Notes: generated from the sequence alone by a model not told the origin. 64,000 nucleotides of DNA from Subsaxibacter sp. CAU 1640 (GCF_023156585.1 NZ_JALNMI010000005.1:62001-126000); one strand, 5' to 3'; numbered from the stretch's first letter, positions 23,945-32,770 are shown. Numbers and translations: made by a program.

Positions 23945-24003
23945 TTTATAGGTTCTGTTCAGCTTTTGGTATAAGTGCTAAATATACTGATATCTCTGAT
24001 ATA

Positions 24004-24375
24004 TCAGTATTTAAAAAACTTCTGCCACGAACGTTTTGCCCATATTAGTTCTGGCTTGTGGTGGCATATGGGTTTTGTGCGTCGCATGGGTTGCAACGGT
24101 GGTTCGGGTCTGGTGTGCTGCAAGGGCATGGTTGGGATGGGTGGCTTGGGACGGTTTTCTATGGGTGTCTCTGGGTTGTAAAAGATGATGTGTCCGCTGG
24201 TGTCGTGGATGTTTGTTCCGTTAAGATTGCCTATCCAGTCTTTGGTATGAACGCTCCAGATGCTTTGGTCTGCTGCGACAAGGCCTACCCAGTCGAGATT
24301 GCTGTCGAAGATGTTCAGTTTGTCGTCTGACAGCCAGCCTACGAGCTTTGTTTGCTTGTTATAGAGGGGTTTCAT
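24004..24375 (-). CDS. 4-fold beta-flower-like repeat protein
   Basis: A protein of 123 residues. The first ~70 residues contain four short repeats of the kind LVGWLSDDKLNIFDSN, WVGLVAADQSIWSVHT, WIGNLNGTNIHDTS, each with an aromatic-Gly pair and a turn. This matches the 4-fold beta-flower protein pattern. The remainder is Pro-rich and basic (PKPPIPTMPLQHTRPEPPLQP) and probably disordered. It has no signal. The function of the fold is unknown. The gene stands alone downstream of a truncated gene copy on the other strand. Confidence 0.5.
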   Translation of the reverse strand: MKPLYNKQTKLVGWLSDDKLNIFDSNLDWVGLVAADQSIWSVHTKDWIGNLNGTNIHDTSGHIIFYNPETPIENRPKPPIPTMPLQHTRPEPPLQPMRRTKPICHHKPELIWAKRSWQKFFKY

Positions 24376-24474
24376 GGGATAGTATGTTTTAATTAATTTG
24401 TGTTCTAAAGATAAGAGTTTTTGATAATGATTTTTATGTGGGTAAGATAACAGCCAAAAGATAATTTCCCTATT

Positions 24475-24538
24475 TTAGAACTCAAATGGACGTAGATCAA
24501 ATTATACTTATTTTAGGTCGTGTCGCCCTTGTGCTTGA
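24475..24538 (+). pseudogene. Truncated copy of the 5' end of the gene at 25669
   Basis: About 60 bases, from TTTCCCTATTTTAGAACTCA through the MDVDQIILIL coding start, match 25653-25713 with few differences, then similarity stops. The intact gene lies about 1.2 kb downstream in the same orientation, with the beta-barrel gene (opposite strand) in between. It looks like a partial duplication rather than a functional gene. Confidence 0.75.
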
Positions 24539-24572
24539 AGCAAGGGTGGGGAAGTATGAATATATTCTATAT

Positions 24573-24604
24573 AAAAAAAGGGATCCTCTCGAGAGAATCC
24601 CTTT
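24573..24604 (-). terminator. Terminator of the beta-barrel gene
   Basis: On the minus strand AAGGGAT, an inner CTCTCGAGAG stem, ATCCCTT and a T-run. Confidence 0.85.
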
Positions 24605-24617
24605 GCAAGGCATTTGT

Positions 24618-25286
24618 TTAGAATCTGTAGCCTATAGATACTTGAAAGCTTCTGTTTTTAACGCTTCCCCTGTCTACATCATCCTCTTCCAGGTTAGAGT
24701 CGGTATCGTCAAGGTCCGATAGGCCCAAGTGATAACGTCCTTGGATGAACATGTTGTTGGTAAATTGGTAGCCCAGACCAAAGTTCACACCAAAGGCAAT
24801 CGACTTCACTTGGTCTTTTATTTTTTCAGAACCAGAATCTGAAAAAGTGTCGCCTCCCACACGCAAAGTGCTGTCATACTCACTTTTGGCATTCAGTAAA
24901 TAGCCTACTTGTGGGCCTGCTTCAAAACTGAACTTATCTGTCATGCGGTATTTAAACATCACAGGAAGTTGCAGGTAGGACAGTTTCACTTCTTCCTTGA
25001 AATCCAGCCCGTAGGTGATGCCTTCATCTTCAAAGCTAAACTCGTCTTCCAGTTTGGCGCCTTCCAACGAATACAATAATTCTGGTTGAATGGAAAATTT
25101 CGCCCCCAATGGTATTTCCGCAAGGCCACCCACATGGAATCCCAGCAGGTATTTCTCACTATCCAAATCGGTGTTTAAATTAGACAAGTTGGCACCCGCC
25201 TTTACACCCCATGTCACGTTTTGGGCCGAACCCAATTGACTGGCCATCACTGTGACGGCCGTCACTACTAAAATTTTAAAATTCAT
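24618..25286 (-). CDS. PorT-family outer-membrane beta-barrel protein
   Basis: A protein of 222 residues with a Sec signal ending in GSAQ. The mature part has alternating strands typical of the OMP_b-brl_2/PorT fold: WGVKAGANLSNLNTDL at the start, GFHVGGLAEIPLGAKFSIQPELLYSL, LSYLQLPVMFKYRM, FSFEAGPQVGYLL, AFGVNFGLGYQF and the terminal strand FQVSIGYRF ending in Phe. It is probably an eight-stranded barrel in the outer membrane. The specific function is unknown; the family is large, and most members are not the T9SS component PorT. Confidence 0.85.
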   Translation of the reverse strand: MNFKILVVTAVTVMASQLGSAQNVTWGVKAGANLSNLNTDLDSEKYLLGFHVGGLAEIPLGAKFSIQPELLYSLEGAKLEDEFSFEDEGITYGLDFKEEVKLSYLQLPVMFKYRMTDKFSFEAGPQVGYLLNAKSEYDSTLRVGGDTFSDSGSEKIKDQVKSIAFGVNFGLGYQFTNNMFIQGRYHLGLSDLDDTDSNLEEDDVDRGSVKNRSFQVSIGYRF

Positions 25287-25668
25287 ACTGTTTGTTTTTT
25301 GATTAATGATGATTTTACCATTCCTACATAGGAATGTTTATTTCAGCTATAGACGACAGGTATTTGAAAATGTTTCAGTAGTTTGAAAAAAAATTTTCAG
25401 CCCTTTAAAATGAAGATATTTAAGGGTATTTAACCTGTTAGGATGCACTACCAGTTACTTATCGCGTTGCGGCTTTCACGCCTCGCTTTTGGGTTTTGAC
25501 TGACGAATTCATTGTCTACTATTATGGATACTCGTTGCAGACGAGGGTTAATTGGGGTAGCACGCAAAGATGTCACCCAAGGTTGAAAGCTGAATTGAGC
25601 GACGTTAAATCCGCACCATCAGGATTTAAAAATGTTTCAAAAGTATTTTTCCCTATTTTAGAACTCAA
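25287..25668. other. Gene-free stretch with a degenerate palindrome
   Basis: No coding frame can be supported. TTAAATCC (25606-25613) and GGATTTAA (25622-25629) form a hairpin, and the region around 25530-25560 (TACTCGTTGCAGACGAGGGT) resembles the decayed palindromic repeats of flavobacterial intergenic regions. The promoter of the barrel gene should lie near 25300. Confidence 0.3.
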
Positions 25669-26451
25669 ATGGATGTAGATCAAATTATACTTATATTATG
25701 TTGCGTGGCCCTTGTGCTGGTTCTGTATTTGGTTTTGACCTATAAGTCAAAGGCCGATATGGAGTATGAGCAAAAACTAAAGGAAAGCCTAGCCGATGAA
25801 TTTATCATAGACCCTGACACTGGTGCCAAGATTACGCTGGAGCAAGCTGAATCTGGACATTGGGTGGCACATGATAATGAATTTCGCGGTATGCCCGAGG
25901 CAGATATCGACAAGCTTTATACAGAGGAGGAACGAGAGGCGCACCGCGCTATCAATTACCTCAAGGAATCGCGCGAGTATCTCAAATATGAAGTGACAGA
26001 CGATGATATTTCATTGTTGGACAGTACGAATTTGCTGTCGCAGTACGATGATTGGGGCTATACCTGCCCATATCGATTGCAATTTTGTGATGGGGTAATG
26101 TTATTGCCAACGGTAGAGAAGGAGCAACTTGGCTATAGAGAGTCTCAAATACTATTTTGGGTACGTTGGCAGCATGCTGCTGGCCATTATTATTTTAGGG
26201 AAAAATCGTCTGTAGAAACGTTTTTTGACCGCATCCGCAACGACGATGATATTAAACTTACCCATCACGAATGTTTTTCAATTGAAAAGACGGTCAATAA
26301 ACTGCCATTGATACAGCTGATGAAACGACTCGACACCCAAAAGGGTCTGGAATTTGAGTTTAAGGATGGTTATGTCTTTATCAAAAGCACACGTTTAGTG
26401 AACCGTAAAGATTTGATGCAGATAGAAGGGATTGTTAGGCAGCATTTTTAA
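25669..26451 (+). CDS. Membrane-anchored protein of unknown function
   Basis: A protein of 260 residues. Residues 5-25 are one membrane helix (IILILCCVALVLVLYLVLTY) with a short N-terminus. The rest is soluble, acidic and mixed alpha/beta: FIIDPDTGAKITLEQAESGHWV, EEEREAHRAINYLKES, YRLQFCDGVMLLPTVEKEQLGYRESQILFWVRWQHAAGHYYF. I do not recognise the family. A truncated copy of its 5' end, including ~16 bases upstream of the ATG, is found at 24475. The stop lies two bases from the stop of the convergent gene at 26454. Confidence 0.6.
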   Translation: MDVDQIILILCCVALVLVLYLVLTYKSKADMEYEQKLKESLADEFIIDPDTGAKITLEQAESGHWVAHDNEFRGMPEADIDKLYTEEEREAHRAINYLKESREYLKYEVTDDDISLLDSTNLLSQYDDWGYTCPYRLQFCDGVMLLPTVEKEQLGYRESQILFWVRWQHAAGHYYFREKSSVETFFDRIRNDDDIKLTHHECFSIEKTVNKLPLIQLMKRLDTQKGLEFEFKDGYVFIKSTRLVNRKDLMQIEGIVRQHF

Positions 26452-26453
26452 AT

Positions 26454-26771
26454 CTATTCCAGATTTGATACCAATTGGTAGCCTTGTATATAGGTGTAGA
26501 CTGTCATGGCGAGAATGTAAAGCCAAGGTAAGGCGCTCAATAGTACCCATAGCATTTTTTTTGCGGGCGGTGCCTTATATTTTGTGCTTATGATAAATGT
26601 ATTGATAAAGGATAGCAACACTCCAAAATAAAACAGAATGGCCATTGCAATGGCAATGTAATTCGACAATGGGGTTGGGTACAGGCTATTTAAATAACCA
26701 GCAACGTTAGCTGCAACTGTAACAGCAAGGATGATGATGGTCGCTTTTTTATATGGGTTGAGTTTTGGCAC
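26454..26771 (-). CDS. Small three-helix membrane protein
   Basis: A protein of 105 residues with three predicted helices (ATIIILAVTVAANVAGYL, YIAIAMAILFYFGVLLSFINTFII, MLWVLLSALPWLYILAMTVYTYI) and a basic loop between helices 2 and 3 (STKYKAPPAKK). The start is GTG, 12 bases after the stop of the gene at 26784, so the two are probably co-transcribed. No family is recognised. Confidence 0.55.
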   Translation of the reverse strand: MPKLNPYKKATIIILAVTVAANVAGYLNSLYPTPLSNYIAIAMAILFYFGVLLSFINTFIISTKYKAPPAKKMLWVLLSALPWLYILAMTVYTYIQGYQLVSNLE

Positions 26772-26783
26772 GCGCCGTGTATT

Positions 26784-27470
26784 TTAGTCTGACTCCATTT
26801 TAACGAACTCAAACTTGTATTCGTTGCCTCCCACTTTGGTGACGATGATGAACGAATTGGGTGTGCTTCGTCTCACTTCATAAGTGTAGATCTCTCCAGG
26901 CTCACTCAAGTTCTTTTTGAAGGGGTCGTTGCTATGTTTAAAGATGAGGTCAAAGTTGCAGTTGTCTTTCCACTCGACGTCTAGCATGGAATAGGTTTTT
27001 CCGCTGTTCATACGCTCTAGGTACATTTTGTCTTTGATAGTGACATATGTAGTATCGATCTTTGCGGTATTGGGATTTGTTTGCATATAATAGAAATCAC
27101 CATTTTTAAGTTCGCTACAGTCAAGGTTGGGGTCTTGTACCTTGTCCTCCTCTTCCATTTCACTCAAAGGGTCGGCAAGGTATAGCAGCGCCTTTTGGCA
27201 ATTATTGGCCAATTCCTTACTGATGTCTACACCTATTTCATCAAAGGGTAGGTCTGTAAAGGACTCCACGTTATACTGCTTCATTAAATCCTCTGCATTT
27301 AAGATGAGTGCTTTTTCAAAACAGGGCTCTGCATCATCGATGTTGGGAAAGTTGTCTTTTTCTAGACATTTACAGATTTGTTTTGAAACTTTTTTTATCA
27401 ACTTGTCTTGAGCAGATGCCATCAAAGGCATCACAAGGATAAGGACTAGGGTTAGGGTTTTTTTGGTCAT
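26784..27470 (-). CDS. Secreted protein with an N-terminal helical domain and the shared C-terminal domain
   Basis: A protein of 228 residues with a Sec signal ending in ASAQ. Residues ~22-110 are helical with three cysteines (ICKCLEKDNFPNIDDAEPCFEKALI, NNCQKALLYL), a pattern often seen in Bacteroidota periplasmic proteins. Residues ~120-225 are the domain also found at 22036 and 23300: DCSELKNGDFYYM, LDVEWKDNCNFDLIFKHSNDPF and IYTYEVRRSTPNSFIIVTKVGG. The three copies have diverged strongly and use different N-terminal modules. Function unknown. Confidence 0.6.
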   Translation of the reverse strand: MTKKTLTLVLILVMPLMASAQDKLIKKVSKQICKCLEKDNFPNIDDAEPCFEKALILNAEDLMKQYNVESFTDLPFDEIGVDISKELANNCQKALLYLADPLSEMEEEDKVQDPNLDCSELKNGDFYYMQTNPNTAKIDTTYVTIKDKMYLERMNSGKTYSMLDVEWKDNCNFDLIFKHSNDPFKKNLSEPGEIYTYEVRRSTPNSFIIVTKVGGNEYKFEFVKMESD

Positions 27471-27694
27471 AGGGTAAAGATAATTTTTTTGATGGATTAT
27501 TGTGTGAAGTGATTTGAAATAACGTGTTTAAGTTGTGAGAGGGTTGAGTCGGAAGCCAATTTTCACTAGCGCAAGCCGCCGAATGACCGTCCTTCTGCCT
27601 AAACAGTGTCGCAACACCGCTGCTTCGCTTAAAATCACTACCTTTAACAACATAACCTCACGGTCTTCACCGTTGTAAAAATCAAGAACATCAA

Positions 27695-28456
27695 ATGACT
27701 CAAAATATCAATCTGGCCGTTTTAATAGATGGCGATAATATCCCCTCTGCCAATGTTAAGGAAATGATGGAAGAAATTGCCAAATACGGCAACCCCACCA
27801 TCAAGCGTATCTATGGCGATTGGACCAGGCCCGGACTCTCCAAATGGAAAAATCTGTTGCTCGAAAACGCCATTACACCCGTTCAGCAATACGGCTACAC
27901 CACAGGCAAAAACGCCACCGACTCCGCCATGATCATCGATGCCATGGACATTCTCTACAGCGGAAAGGTCGAAGGCTTTTGTCTCGTATCCAGTGATAGC
28001 GACTTTACACGGCTCGCCACCAGATTAAGGGAAGCAGGCAAGACCGTTATCGGTATTGGGGAAAAAAAGACCCCAAACCCCTTCATCGTCGCCTGCGATA
28101 AATTCATTTACATCGAAATTTTAAAGAAACAATCGGTAGAAAAAGTTGAAACCACCGAAACCCAAGAGCCAGTGTTGGATAAAATCACCAAAAGGGACAT
28201 CAACCTGATTTCCTCGACCATCAGGGATTTGTCAGATGAAGATGGTTGGGCATTCCTGGGCGATGTGGGCGGTTTGATCCAAAAGAAGCAACCTAATTTT
28301 GATTCCAGAAATTACGGTTTTGAAAAGCTCACGCCCCTTATCAAGTCCATTGACCAGTTTGAGATCGAACAGCGCGAAAATCATAAGAGCAGGCATAAAT
28401 TGATATACGTTAGGATCAAGGAAAAGCACAGCCCAAAGCACAAACATCAAAAGTAG
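27695..28456 (+). CDS. NYN-domain ribonuclease-like protein with OST-HTH/LOTUS domain
   Basis: A protein of 253 residues. Residues ~5-150 are a NYN (PIN-like) domain of the LabA/DUF88 group. The acidic residues expected at the metal site are present: LIDGDNIP near the start, NATDSAMIIDAMD in the middle and LVSSDSDFTRLATRLREAGK. Residues ~165-250 (ISSTIRDLSDEDGWAFLGDVGGLIQKKQPNFDSRNYGF) are an OST-HTH/LOTUS RNA-binding domain. The predicted role is RNA processing or decay, possibly in stress or phage response; no target is known. It is convergent with the NERD gene and borders the accessory island. Confidence 0.88.
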   Translation: MTQNINLAVLIDGDNIPSANVKEMMEEIAKYGNPTIKRIYGDWTRPGLSKWKNLLLENAITPVQQYGYTTGKNATDSAMIIDAMDILYSGKVEGFCLVSSDSDFTRLATRLREAGKTVIGIGEKKTPNPFIVACDKFIYIEILKKQSVEKVETTETQEPVLDKITKRDINLISSTIRDLSDEDGWAFLGDVGGLIQKKQPNFDSRNYGFEKLTPLIKSIDQFEIEQRENHKSRHKLIYVRIKEKHSPKHKHQK

Positions 28457-28502
28457 ACTTCTTAATGCGGAACTCTGCTTAACCGCCTAACTAAAAAAGG
28501 AT

Positions 28503-28540
28503 CGTCATTGCAAGGACGAAGGACGAAGCAATCTTTTTAT
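28503..28540 (+). repeat. CGTCATTGC...GCAATC palindromic repeat
   Basis: CGTCATTGCAAGGACGAAGG then ACGAAGCAATCTTTTTATT. It is related to the element inside trpF at 44166 (CGTCATTGCGAGCG...GGCAATCTTTTGATT). Confidence 0.65.
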
Positions 28541-28542
28541 TA

Positions 28543-28583
28543 AACCATCAACCAAACACCAAACACCAAACACCAAAGAAACC
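28543..28583 (-). repeat. Stop-adjacent TTTGGTG tandem repeat
   Basis: Reading from the NERD gene TGA on the minus strand: GGTTTCTTTGGTGTTTGGTG then TTTGGTGTTTGGTTGATGG. About three to four units of TTTGGTG. Confidence 0.7.
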
Positions 28584-29282
28584 TCAATCAAAAACCCGAT
28601 CCCTTCCCAGCGCATCACGCACATTCTGCACATGCAGCGCCCTGATGTCAGGGTTTTGCCCATTCGCCACAGCCTCATTAAGTACCCTCATAATATGATG
28701 CTTATCACTATAAACAGCTGGTGGATGCTCATTTAGGATTCGCTCAAAAGCCATATAAGCCGTATGCGGTTTTGCCAAATACACATCCTTGGGGATATGG
28801 GTTACCTCGCGCAACTCACAGTCACCATAAAACACAATCACCGAAAAATAAGGCATATCCTCTTGCGGTAGTTTCCGCTTCAGCATATCAATATGCGTTT
28901 TGTTTTGAAGGATAGGATTATAAAACCGATACTTTTGCTGCCCATAGTTCAGCACCTGCGTCCAGTTGCGCTGATACCCTCTGCCAAAAAGCCAACCACT
29001 ATAATCCTTCACCTCAAACACCACAATCCCCACCTTCGTAGGCACCACCACATCTATCTGCGAATACTTATCTCGATAGGTGTTGAGGTACAAATCGTGG
29101 AAAATAGTTTCTTGTGGTACATTACGGTTTTGAAGAAGATGTACCAGATTCAATTCTGCCCGTGTACCACTTTTGGAAGGTTTGGTATTGTAACGTCTAG
29201 TAGAAGTGCTGTTCTCAAAGAATTCACAATAAACGTAAATACAACCGCCTACAACCAATGCTGTAATAATCCAAAATCCCAT
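28584..29282 (-). CDS. NERD-domain (nuclease-related) membrane-anchored protein
   Basis: A protein of 232 residues. It begins with one membrane helix (FWIITALVVGGCIYVYC). Residues ~35-150 are a NERD domain: AELNLVHLLQNR, IFHDLYLNTYRDKYSQIDVVVPTKVGIVVFEVKDYSGWLFG with the DxxE-x-K arrangement (Asp in SQIDVVV, Glu and Lys in FEVKDY) of a PD-(D/E)xK nuclease fold, and a following NPILQNKTHIDMLK. The fold predicts DNA or RNA cleavage, though many NERD proteins are untested. It is last in the minus-strand run nuclease-RipA-FRG-NERD. Confidence 0.85.
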   Translation of the reverse strand: MGFWIITALVVGGCIYVYCEFFENSTSTRRYNTKPSKSGTRAELNLVHLLQNRNVPQETIFHDLYLNTYRDKYSQIDVVVPTKVGIVVFEVKDYSGWLFGRGYQRNWTQVLNYGQQKYRFYNPILQNKTHIDMLKRKLPQEDMPYFSVIVFYGDCELREVTHIPKDVYLAKPHTAYMAFERILNEHPPAVYSDKHHIMRVLNEAVANGQNPDIRALHVQNVRDALGRDRVFD

Positions 29283-29342
29283 AGCTTTGATGTTTTGAAG
29301 TGGTTAGGTTGTTGGTGGATCAGGGTTTGTATAGATTAAAAT

Positions 29343-30143
29343 TTATAAATTATTTTGAGTATACTTGAAATTTACTTCTCTAGCTAGACCCTCTAAATCG
29401 GGAAATATAGTAGACTCACTAATCCCTGTTGTTAATAGTTCCCTCGTTAAACGTTTGCGTGATTTGGAATCTATATTAATTGATAAAATCTCATTGCATT
29501 TGTTTTTTCTATATACGGAAAGTATGTCATTTTGAGAATTACCATGTAAAGTAAAACATCCTTTCTGCCTAATGATTCGCTCATTAGTATAAGAGGATGA
29601 AATTGCAATTGGTCCAAAAGATTTTTTATCAAAATCAAAAGTTAAGTATTGTTGAGATAAATTATAATTTAAATTTTGATTGGAATTCTCTGTTCTTATT
29701 AATTCAAATTTATTAATTGATAATTCATTTAACTTAAGAGGATTTATCATCCAAATTGAAGGATTTTTGTTGGCATTATCGAGAGGGTTTAATCTTAAAG
29801 CAAAAAATAAAGCAATTAAAAACCCTTCTGTCCAGTCTAATAATCTGGTTTTTATGCCAAAATGCTGCATTAGAAAATACCAATCATAATCACTTAAATC
29901 TCTCCAATTAATAAATCCTTTAGCCTTATCTGTAAAAGCATTTTTTAATTTATTTTCTAAATCGATTGAATGTTTTAATCTGTAAATATTGGGAACTAAT
30001 TTATAATCATAGTTAGGATGACCTCGATACCATATGTCATCAGTATTTAAAATAGTTTTGGCTTCTTCAACCAAATCAAAAAATTGATTTAAAGAAGTAA
30101 CATCTTTAGACTTTTGATAAATTTTCCCTGTAAATCCCAACAT
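29343..30143 (-). CDS. FRG-domain protein
   Basis: A protein of 266 residues. Residues ~15-125 contain the FRG domain: IWYRGHPNYDYKLVPNIYR with the F/Y-R-G motif, KAKGFINWRDLSDYDWYFLMQHFGIKTRLLDWTEGFLIALFFAL as its second block. FRG domains are named after the motif and are often found in phage-defense loci and near mobile DNA; the biochemical role is unknown. Base composition is visibly more AT-rich than the flanking housekeeping genes. It lies 65 bases after the RipA-like gene and 60 before the NERD gene, so it may share their transcript. Confidence 0.82.
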   Translation of the reverse strand: MLGFTGKIYQKSKDVTSLNQFFDLVEEAKTILNTDDIWYRGHPNYDYKLVPNIYRLKHSIDLENKLKNAFTDKAKGFINWRDLSDYDWYFLMQHFGIKTRLLDWTEGFLIALFFALRLNPLDNANKNPSIWMINPLKLNELSINKFELIRTENSNQNLNYNLSQQYLTFDFDKKSFGPIAISSSYTNERIIRQKGCFTLHGNSQNDILSVYRKNKCNEILSINIDSKSRKRLTRELLTTGISESTIFPDLEGLAREVNFKYTQNNL

Positions 30144-30208
30144 TAGTATTGCATTATCAATTAACTATTAAAATTTCTTTTTAATTTTTGTAAATCATAT
30201 TTTTCGAT

Positions 30209-30916
30209 TTAATTTGATGGCGATATGACCTTAAATTTTCTTTTATAGAATATAACTTTACGCTCTCCAAATCGACCTCGTCCATATCCAGTAATCATTG
30301 CGCATGTGAAATATAATACTGATAGGCTACTTAACCACACCTGAATGTTAACATTTCTCCAACCAGTATAATTAAATGTTAGATGCTCAAGAAAGTATTT
30401 TATAGCCAACAAAATCCAAATTGTTGAAATGAACCTACTGACAATTTCGTTAATTTTTGATACCGAGAATGATTTAGGTGAGGTTACGGACTTATATAGT
30501 GGCCCTGAAATCATATCTTCAAGCATATCAACATGTATTTCCCAGTGCCTTTGCCAGGTTTTACTTCCTTTATTTGTAAACACCCATGCTATACTTGTTA
30601 TAAATCCTATACACACTACAAAATATAAAACTTCGGGATTAGTAGTATATGCATTAGATCCAATAATAGAAAAATACCCTGCGAAAGACGCTATCTGAAA
30701 TGCCCAAAAATAATTCGCTCTTTTCCAATACAATTCTATCTCAAAATTTTTTGCTGCCCAAGACTTATTATAAGTTTCTTTTATTTGTTCAATCGTTCTA
30801 TCTTTTATAAACACTGCTTTATATTCATCTTCGGACATTTGATGCATTTCTTCAGTATCCTTTGTGAAGGCAAATTCCCAGAACATCTTTATATATTTTA
30901 TAACTTTTTTCTTCAT
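30209..30916 (-). CDS. RipA-like membrane protein
   Basis: A protein of 235 residues. After ~65 soluble residues comes FEIELYWKRANYFWAFQIASFAGYF (helix 1) and VLYFVVCIGFITSIAWVFT (helix 2), then the motif GSKTWQRHWEIHVDMLEDMISGPLYK, and two further helices near residues 160-215. The Trp-rich WKRANYFWAF and KTWQRHWExHVDxLED blocks are those of the RipA-type octameric membrane proteins. The role of the bacterial family is unclear; it is often next to defense genes. Its start overlaps the stop of the 614-residue gene by four bases (ATGA), so it is expressed with it. Confidence 0.65.
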   Translation of the reverse strand: MKKKVIKYIKMFWEFAFTKDTEEMHQMSEDEYKAVFIKDRTIEQIKETYNKSWAAKNFEIELYWKRANYFWAFQIASFAGYFSIIGSNAYTTNPEVLYFVVCIGFITSIAWVFTNKGSKTWQRHWEIHVDMLEDMISGPLYKSVTSPKSFSVSKINEIVSRFISTIWILLAIKYFLEHLTFNYTGWRNVNIQVWLSSLSVLYFTCAMITGYGRGRFGERKVIFYKRKFKVISPSN

Positions 30917-32757
30917 TTCATCAACGCCTTAATAATCCGTTCCTCATTAATCAAAATATCCCTAAATAAGACGTGCGGAAATTCTTGATACTTTGAGGTT
31001 TTAAATGCCTCATAAATTCTAGAGAGGGTGGTGGCTGTAATTAGCGAGAGGTTCATCTCTACATCCATCTCGCAGTCGGTCACAAAATCATCGCTAAACT
31101 CTGGTGCCACCAATAAGATTTTGACTATCCGAAGATTATTCTTCAATGCAAGATTTTGATAAGCCTTAAGTTGACGCGATACAGTGCTAAACTTATTATA
31201 ACCTTTTTCCTTGACGGTCTTGCACTCCACAATGATGATTTCGTCATTGCCAAGGTTAATTAGGATATCCATAATATCCTTATTGGTGTTCAGTTGGTTT
31301 TTAAACTTGTCGTCAATATTGAAACCTAATGATTTAAAGATGATTTTAGTCAACTCTTCAAACTTTAAACCAAGTTCGCTTTCTTTTACTGTGATGCCAT
31401 TTTCCTTTAAAAGATTCAAGTTTCGGAAACCGACGTTCTCATAATTTTCGAGGTAAAGGTTCTCAACATCTTTATAATGCTCTAGGATATTTAGAATGTC
31501 ATCACCACGCTGTTTGATACCATTATCTTTGATGAATTTTGATAGGTCTGGTTTGGCAATCAAATCCAAAATATCTCTTGGTTTAATGTTATAATCCAAG
31601 AGGTAATCGGCTTTCATCACATACTCGTCCTGTAACTCAAATTGCTCTTTCAGTTCTTTGTTGAGTTTTGGTAAGGACTGGTTGAGTTCCGTGAGCATCT
31701 TATCAAAACCATCTATGGAGATACCTACTTTTTCATCTTTCTCAACACTTTCAAAGTGCAGGATAAGGCTATTGATTTTATCTTCTAATGTGCTACCTTT
31801 AAGGTTGGGAATATTCAAACCTTTTTCACAAAGTTCATTAAGCGTTTTCTTTCGTTCCGTTAGGTTGGTGTCAGGTTTATGAATTTCGTGTGCAAGCAAG
31901 TCTGGAAACGAAATGCCTTCTTTGATAATTAGTTCTATCTTTTGATTATAAGTTAACTTTCTATCAATATTGTGCTCTTTAGCAATCTGGTTAATGACAG
32001 GCTCTCGTAGCAGTTTTAAGGTTCTACGATAGAATTTCTCCGCTACATCTTTTTTTCTAATTTTACGTAGGAGTCGCACCATTTCATCCGCCACATAAAT
32101 GGTGTTTTCTTTTTTCGAAAAGAAAATGACACCCAGATTTTTAAGGTTATTAATCACATCCAGTATTTCCATTTTCTTAATGGGAAGTATGGAATAATTA
32201 ATGAGCTTGACATCTTCTTGCGAAAGACCCAACTGACTAGAAAGTGTCAAGATGATATCTTGTTCGTCCGAGGTTATTTTGGCATCCCGATTATTCGCAA
32301 TATCATTATGGTAGGCAGTGTTTAAGCACGCTTTGTAGATTCTAAAGTCTCTTTTTCGAGCATCACTTATTTGCGATTTATCGCTTTCCAATTCTGCATT
32401 AAGGCTTTTAATCTTGGCTTTTAGATTCTTGATTTCGTTTTCATAAAGTCTGGAAAACCAATCTTGCTTCATAATGCAATTCCCATCACGAATGATAATA
32501 TCAATAAGGATATCCAATTGTGAGGTGGTTTCTTGAAATTCACAACTGATATATTCGCTAAATTCATCATAAGTTAAATTGAAAATGTTTGCAACATTCA
32601 TATTGTCAACCGACTTTAAGCCTTTATCAGAAGAACTTAAAATCTTTTCAATTTGCTTGGCATTTTTAGGGTTTTGCGAAATAATGTAATCAATAATTTT
32701 AATAAAAGAGTTTTTTTCGAGAGAACCGAGTCTATCAAGAATGCTTTCGAGTTTCAT
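30913..32757 (-). CDS. Large protein with a C-terminal restriction-endonuclease-like domain
   Basis: A protein of 614 residues. Residues ~110-145 form a coiled coil (YENEIKNLKAKIKSLNAELESD). The middle is helical with no named domain. The C-terminal ~130 residues (ELGLKFEELTKIIFKSLGFNID, then DIMDILINLGNDEIIIVECKTVKEKG) have the order Glu..Asp..Glu-x-Lys of the PD-(D/E)xK nuclease fold: the Asp in DIMDIL and the ECK triad. A basic helix with SRQLKAYQNLAL follows. A coiled coil plus REase-like domain, coupled to a membrane protein, fits an abortive or restriction-type defense gene. That function is inferred. Confidence 0.6.
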   Translation of the reverse strand: MKLESILDRLGSLEKNSFIKIIDYIISQNPKNAKQIEKILSSSDKGLKSVDNMNVANIFNLTYDEFSEYISCEFQETTSQLDILIDIIIRDGNCIMKQDWFSRLYENEIKNLKAKIKSLNAELESDKSQISDARKRDFRIYKACLNTAYHNDIANNRDAKITSDEQDIILTLSSQLGLSQEDVKLINYSILPIKKMEILDVINNLKNLGVIFFSKKENTIYVADEMVRLLRKIRKKDVAEKFYRRTLKLLREPVINQIAKEHNIDRKLTYNQKIELIIKEGISFPDLLAHEIHKPDTNLTERKKTLNELCEKGLNIPNLKGSTLEDKINSLILHFESVEKDEKVGISIDGFDKMLTELNQSLPKLNKELKEQFELQDEYVMKADYLLDYNIKPRDILDLIAKPDLSKFIKDNGIKQRGDDILNILEHYKDVENLYLENYENVGFRNLNLLKENGITVKESELGLKFEELTKIIFKSLGFNIDDKFKNQLNTNKDIMDILINLGNDEIIIVECKTVKEKGYNKFSTVSRQLKAYQNLALKNNLRIVKILLVAPEFSDDFVTDCEMDVEMNLSLITATTLSRIYEAFKTSKYQEFPHVLFRDILINEERIIKALMK

Positions 32758-32770
32758 ATTGGTTGTTTAG

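Noticed and set aside
24486-24722. Separate small gene MDVDQIILILGRVALV...
   Set aside because: Only the first ~15 codons match the real gene at 25669; the remainder runs antisense into the beta-barrel gene and its terminator. Taken as a truncated duplication.
28893-29339. Plus-strand frame opposite the NERD gene
   Set aside because: The NERD domain on the minus strand is clear; the plus-strand frame has no recognisable features.
30913-32757. Type I or type IIG restriction enzyme
   Set aside because: The C-terminal domain is nuclease-like, but there is no methyltransferase or helicase motif in the protein or its neighbours.
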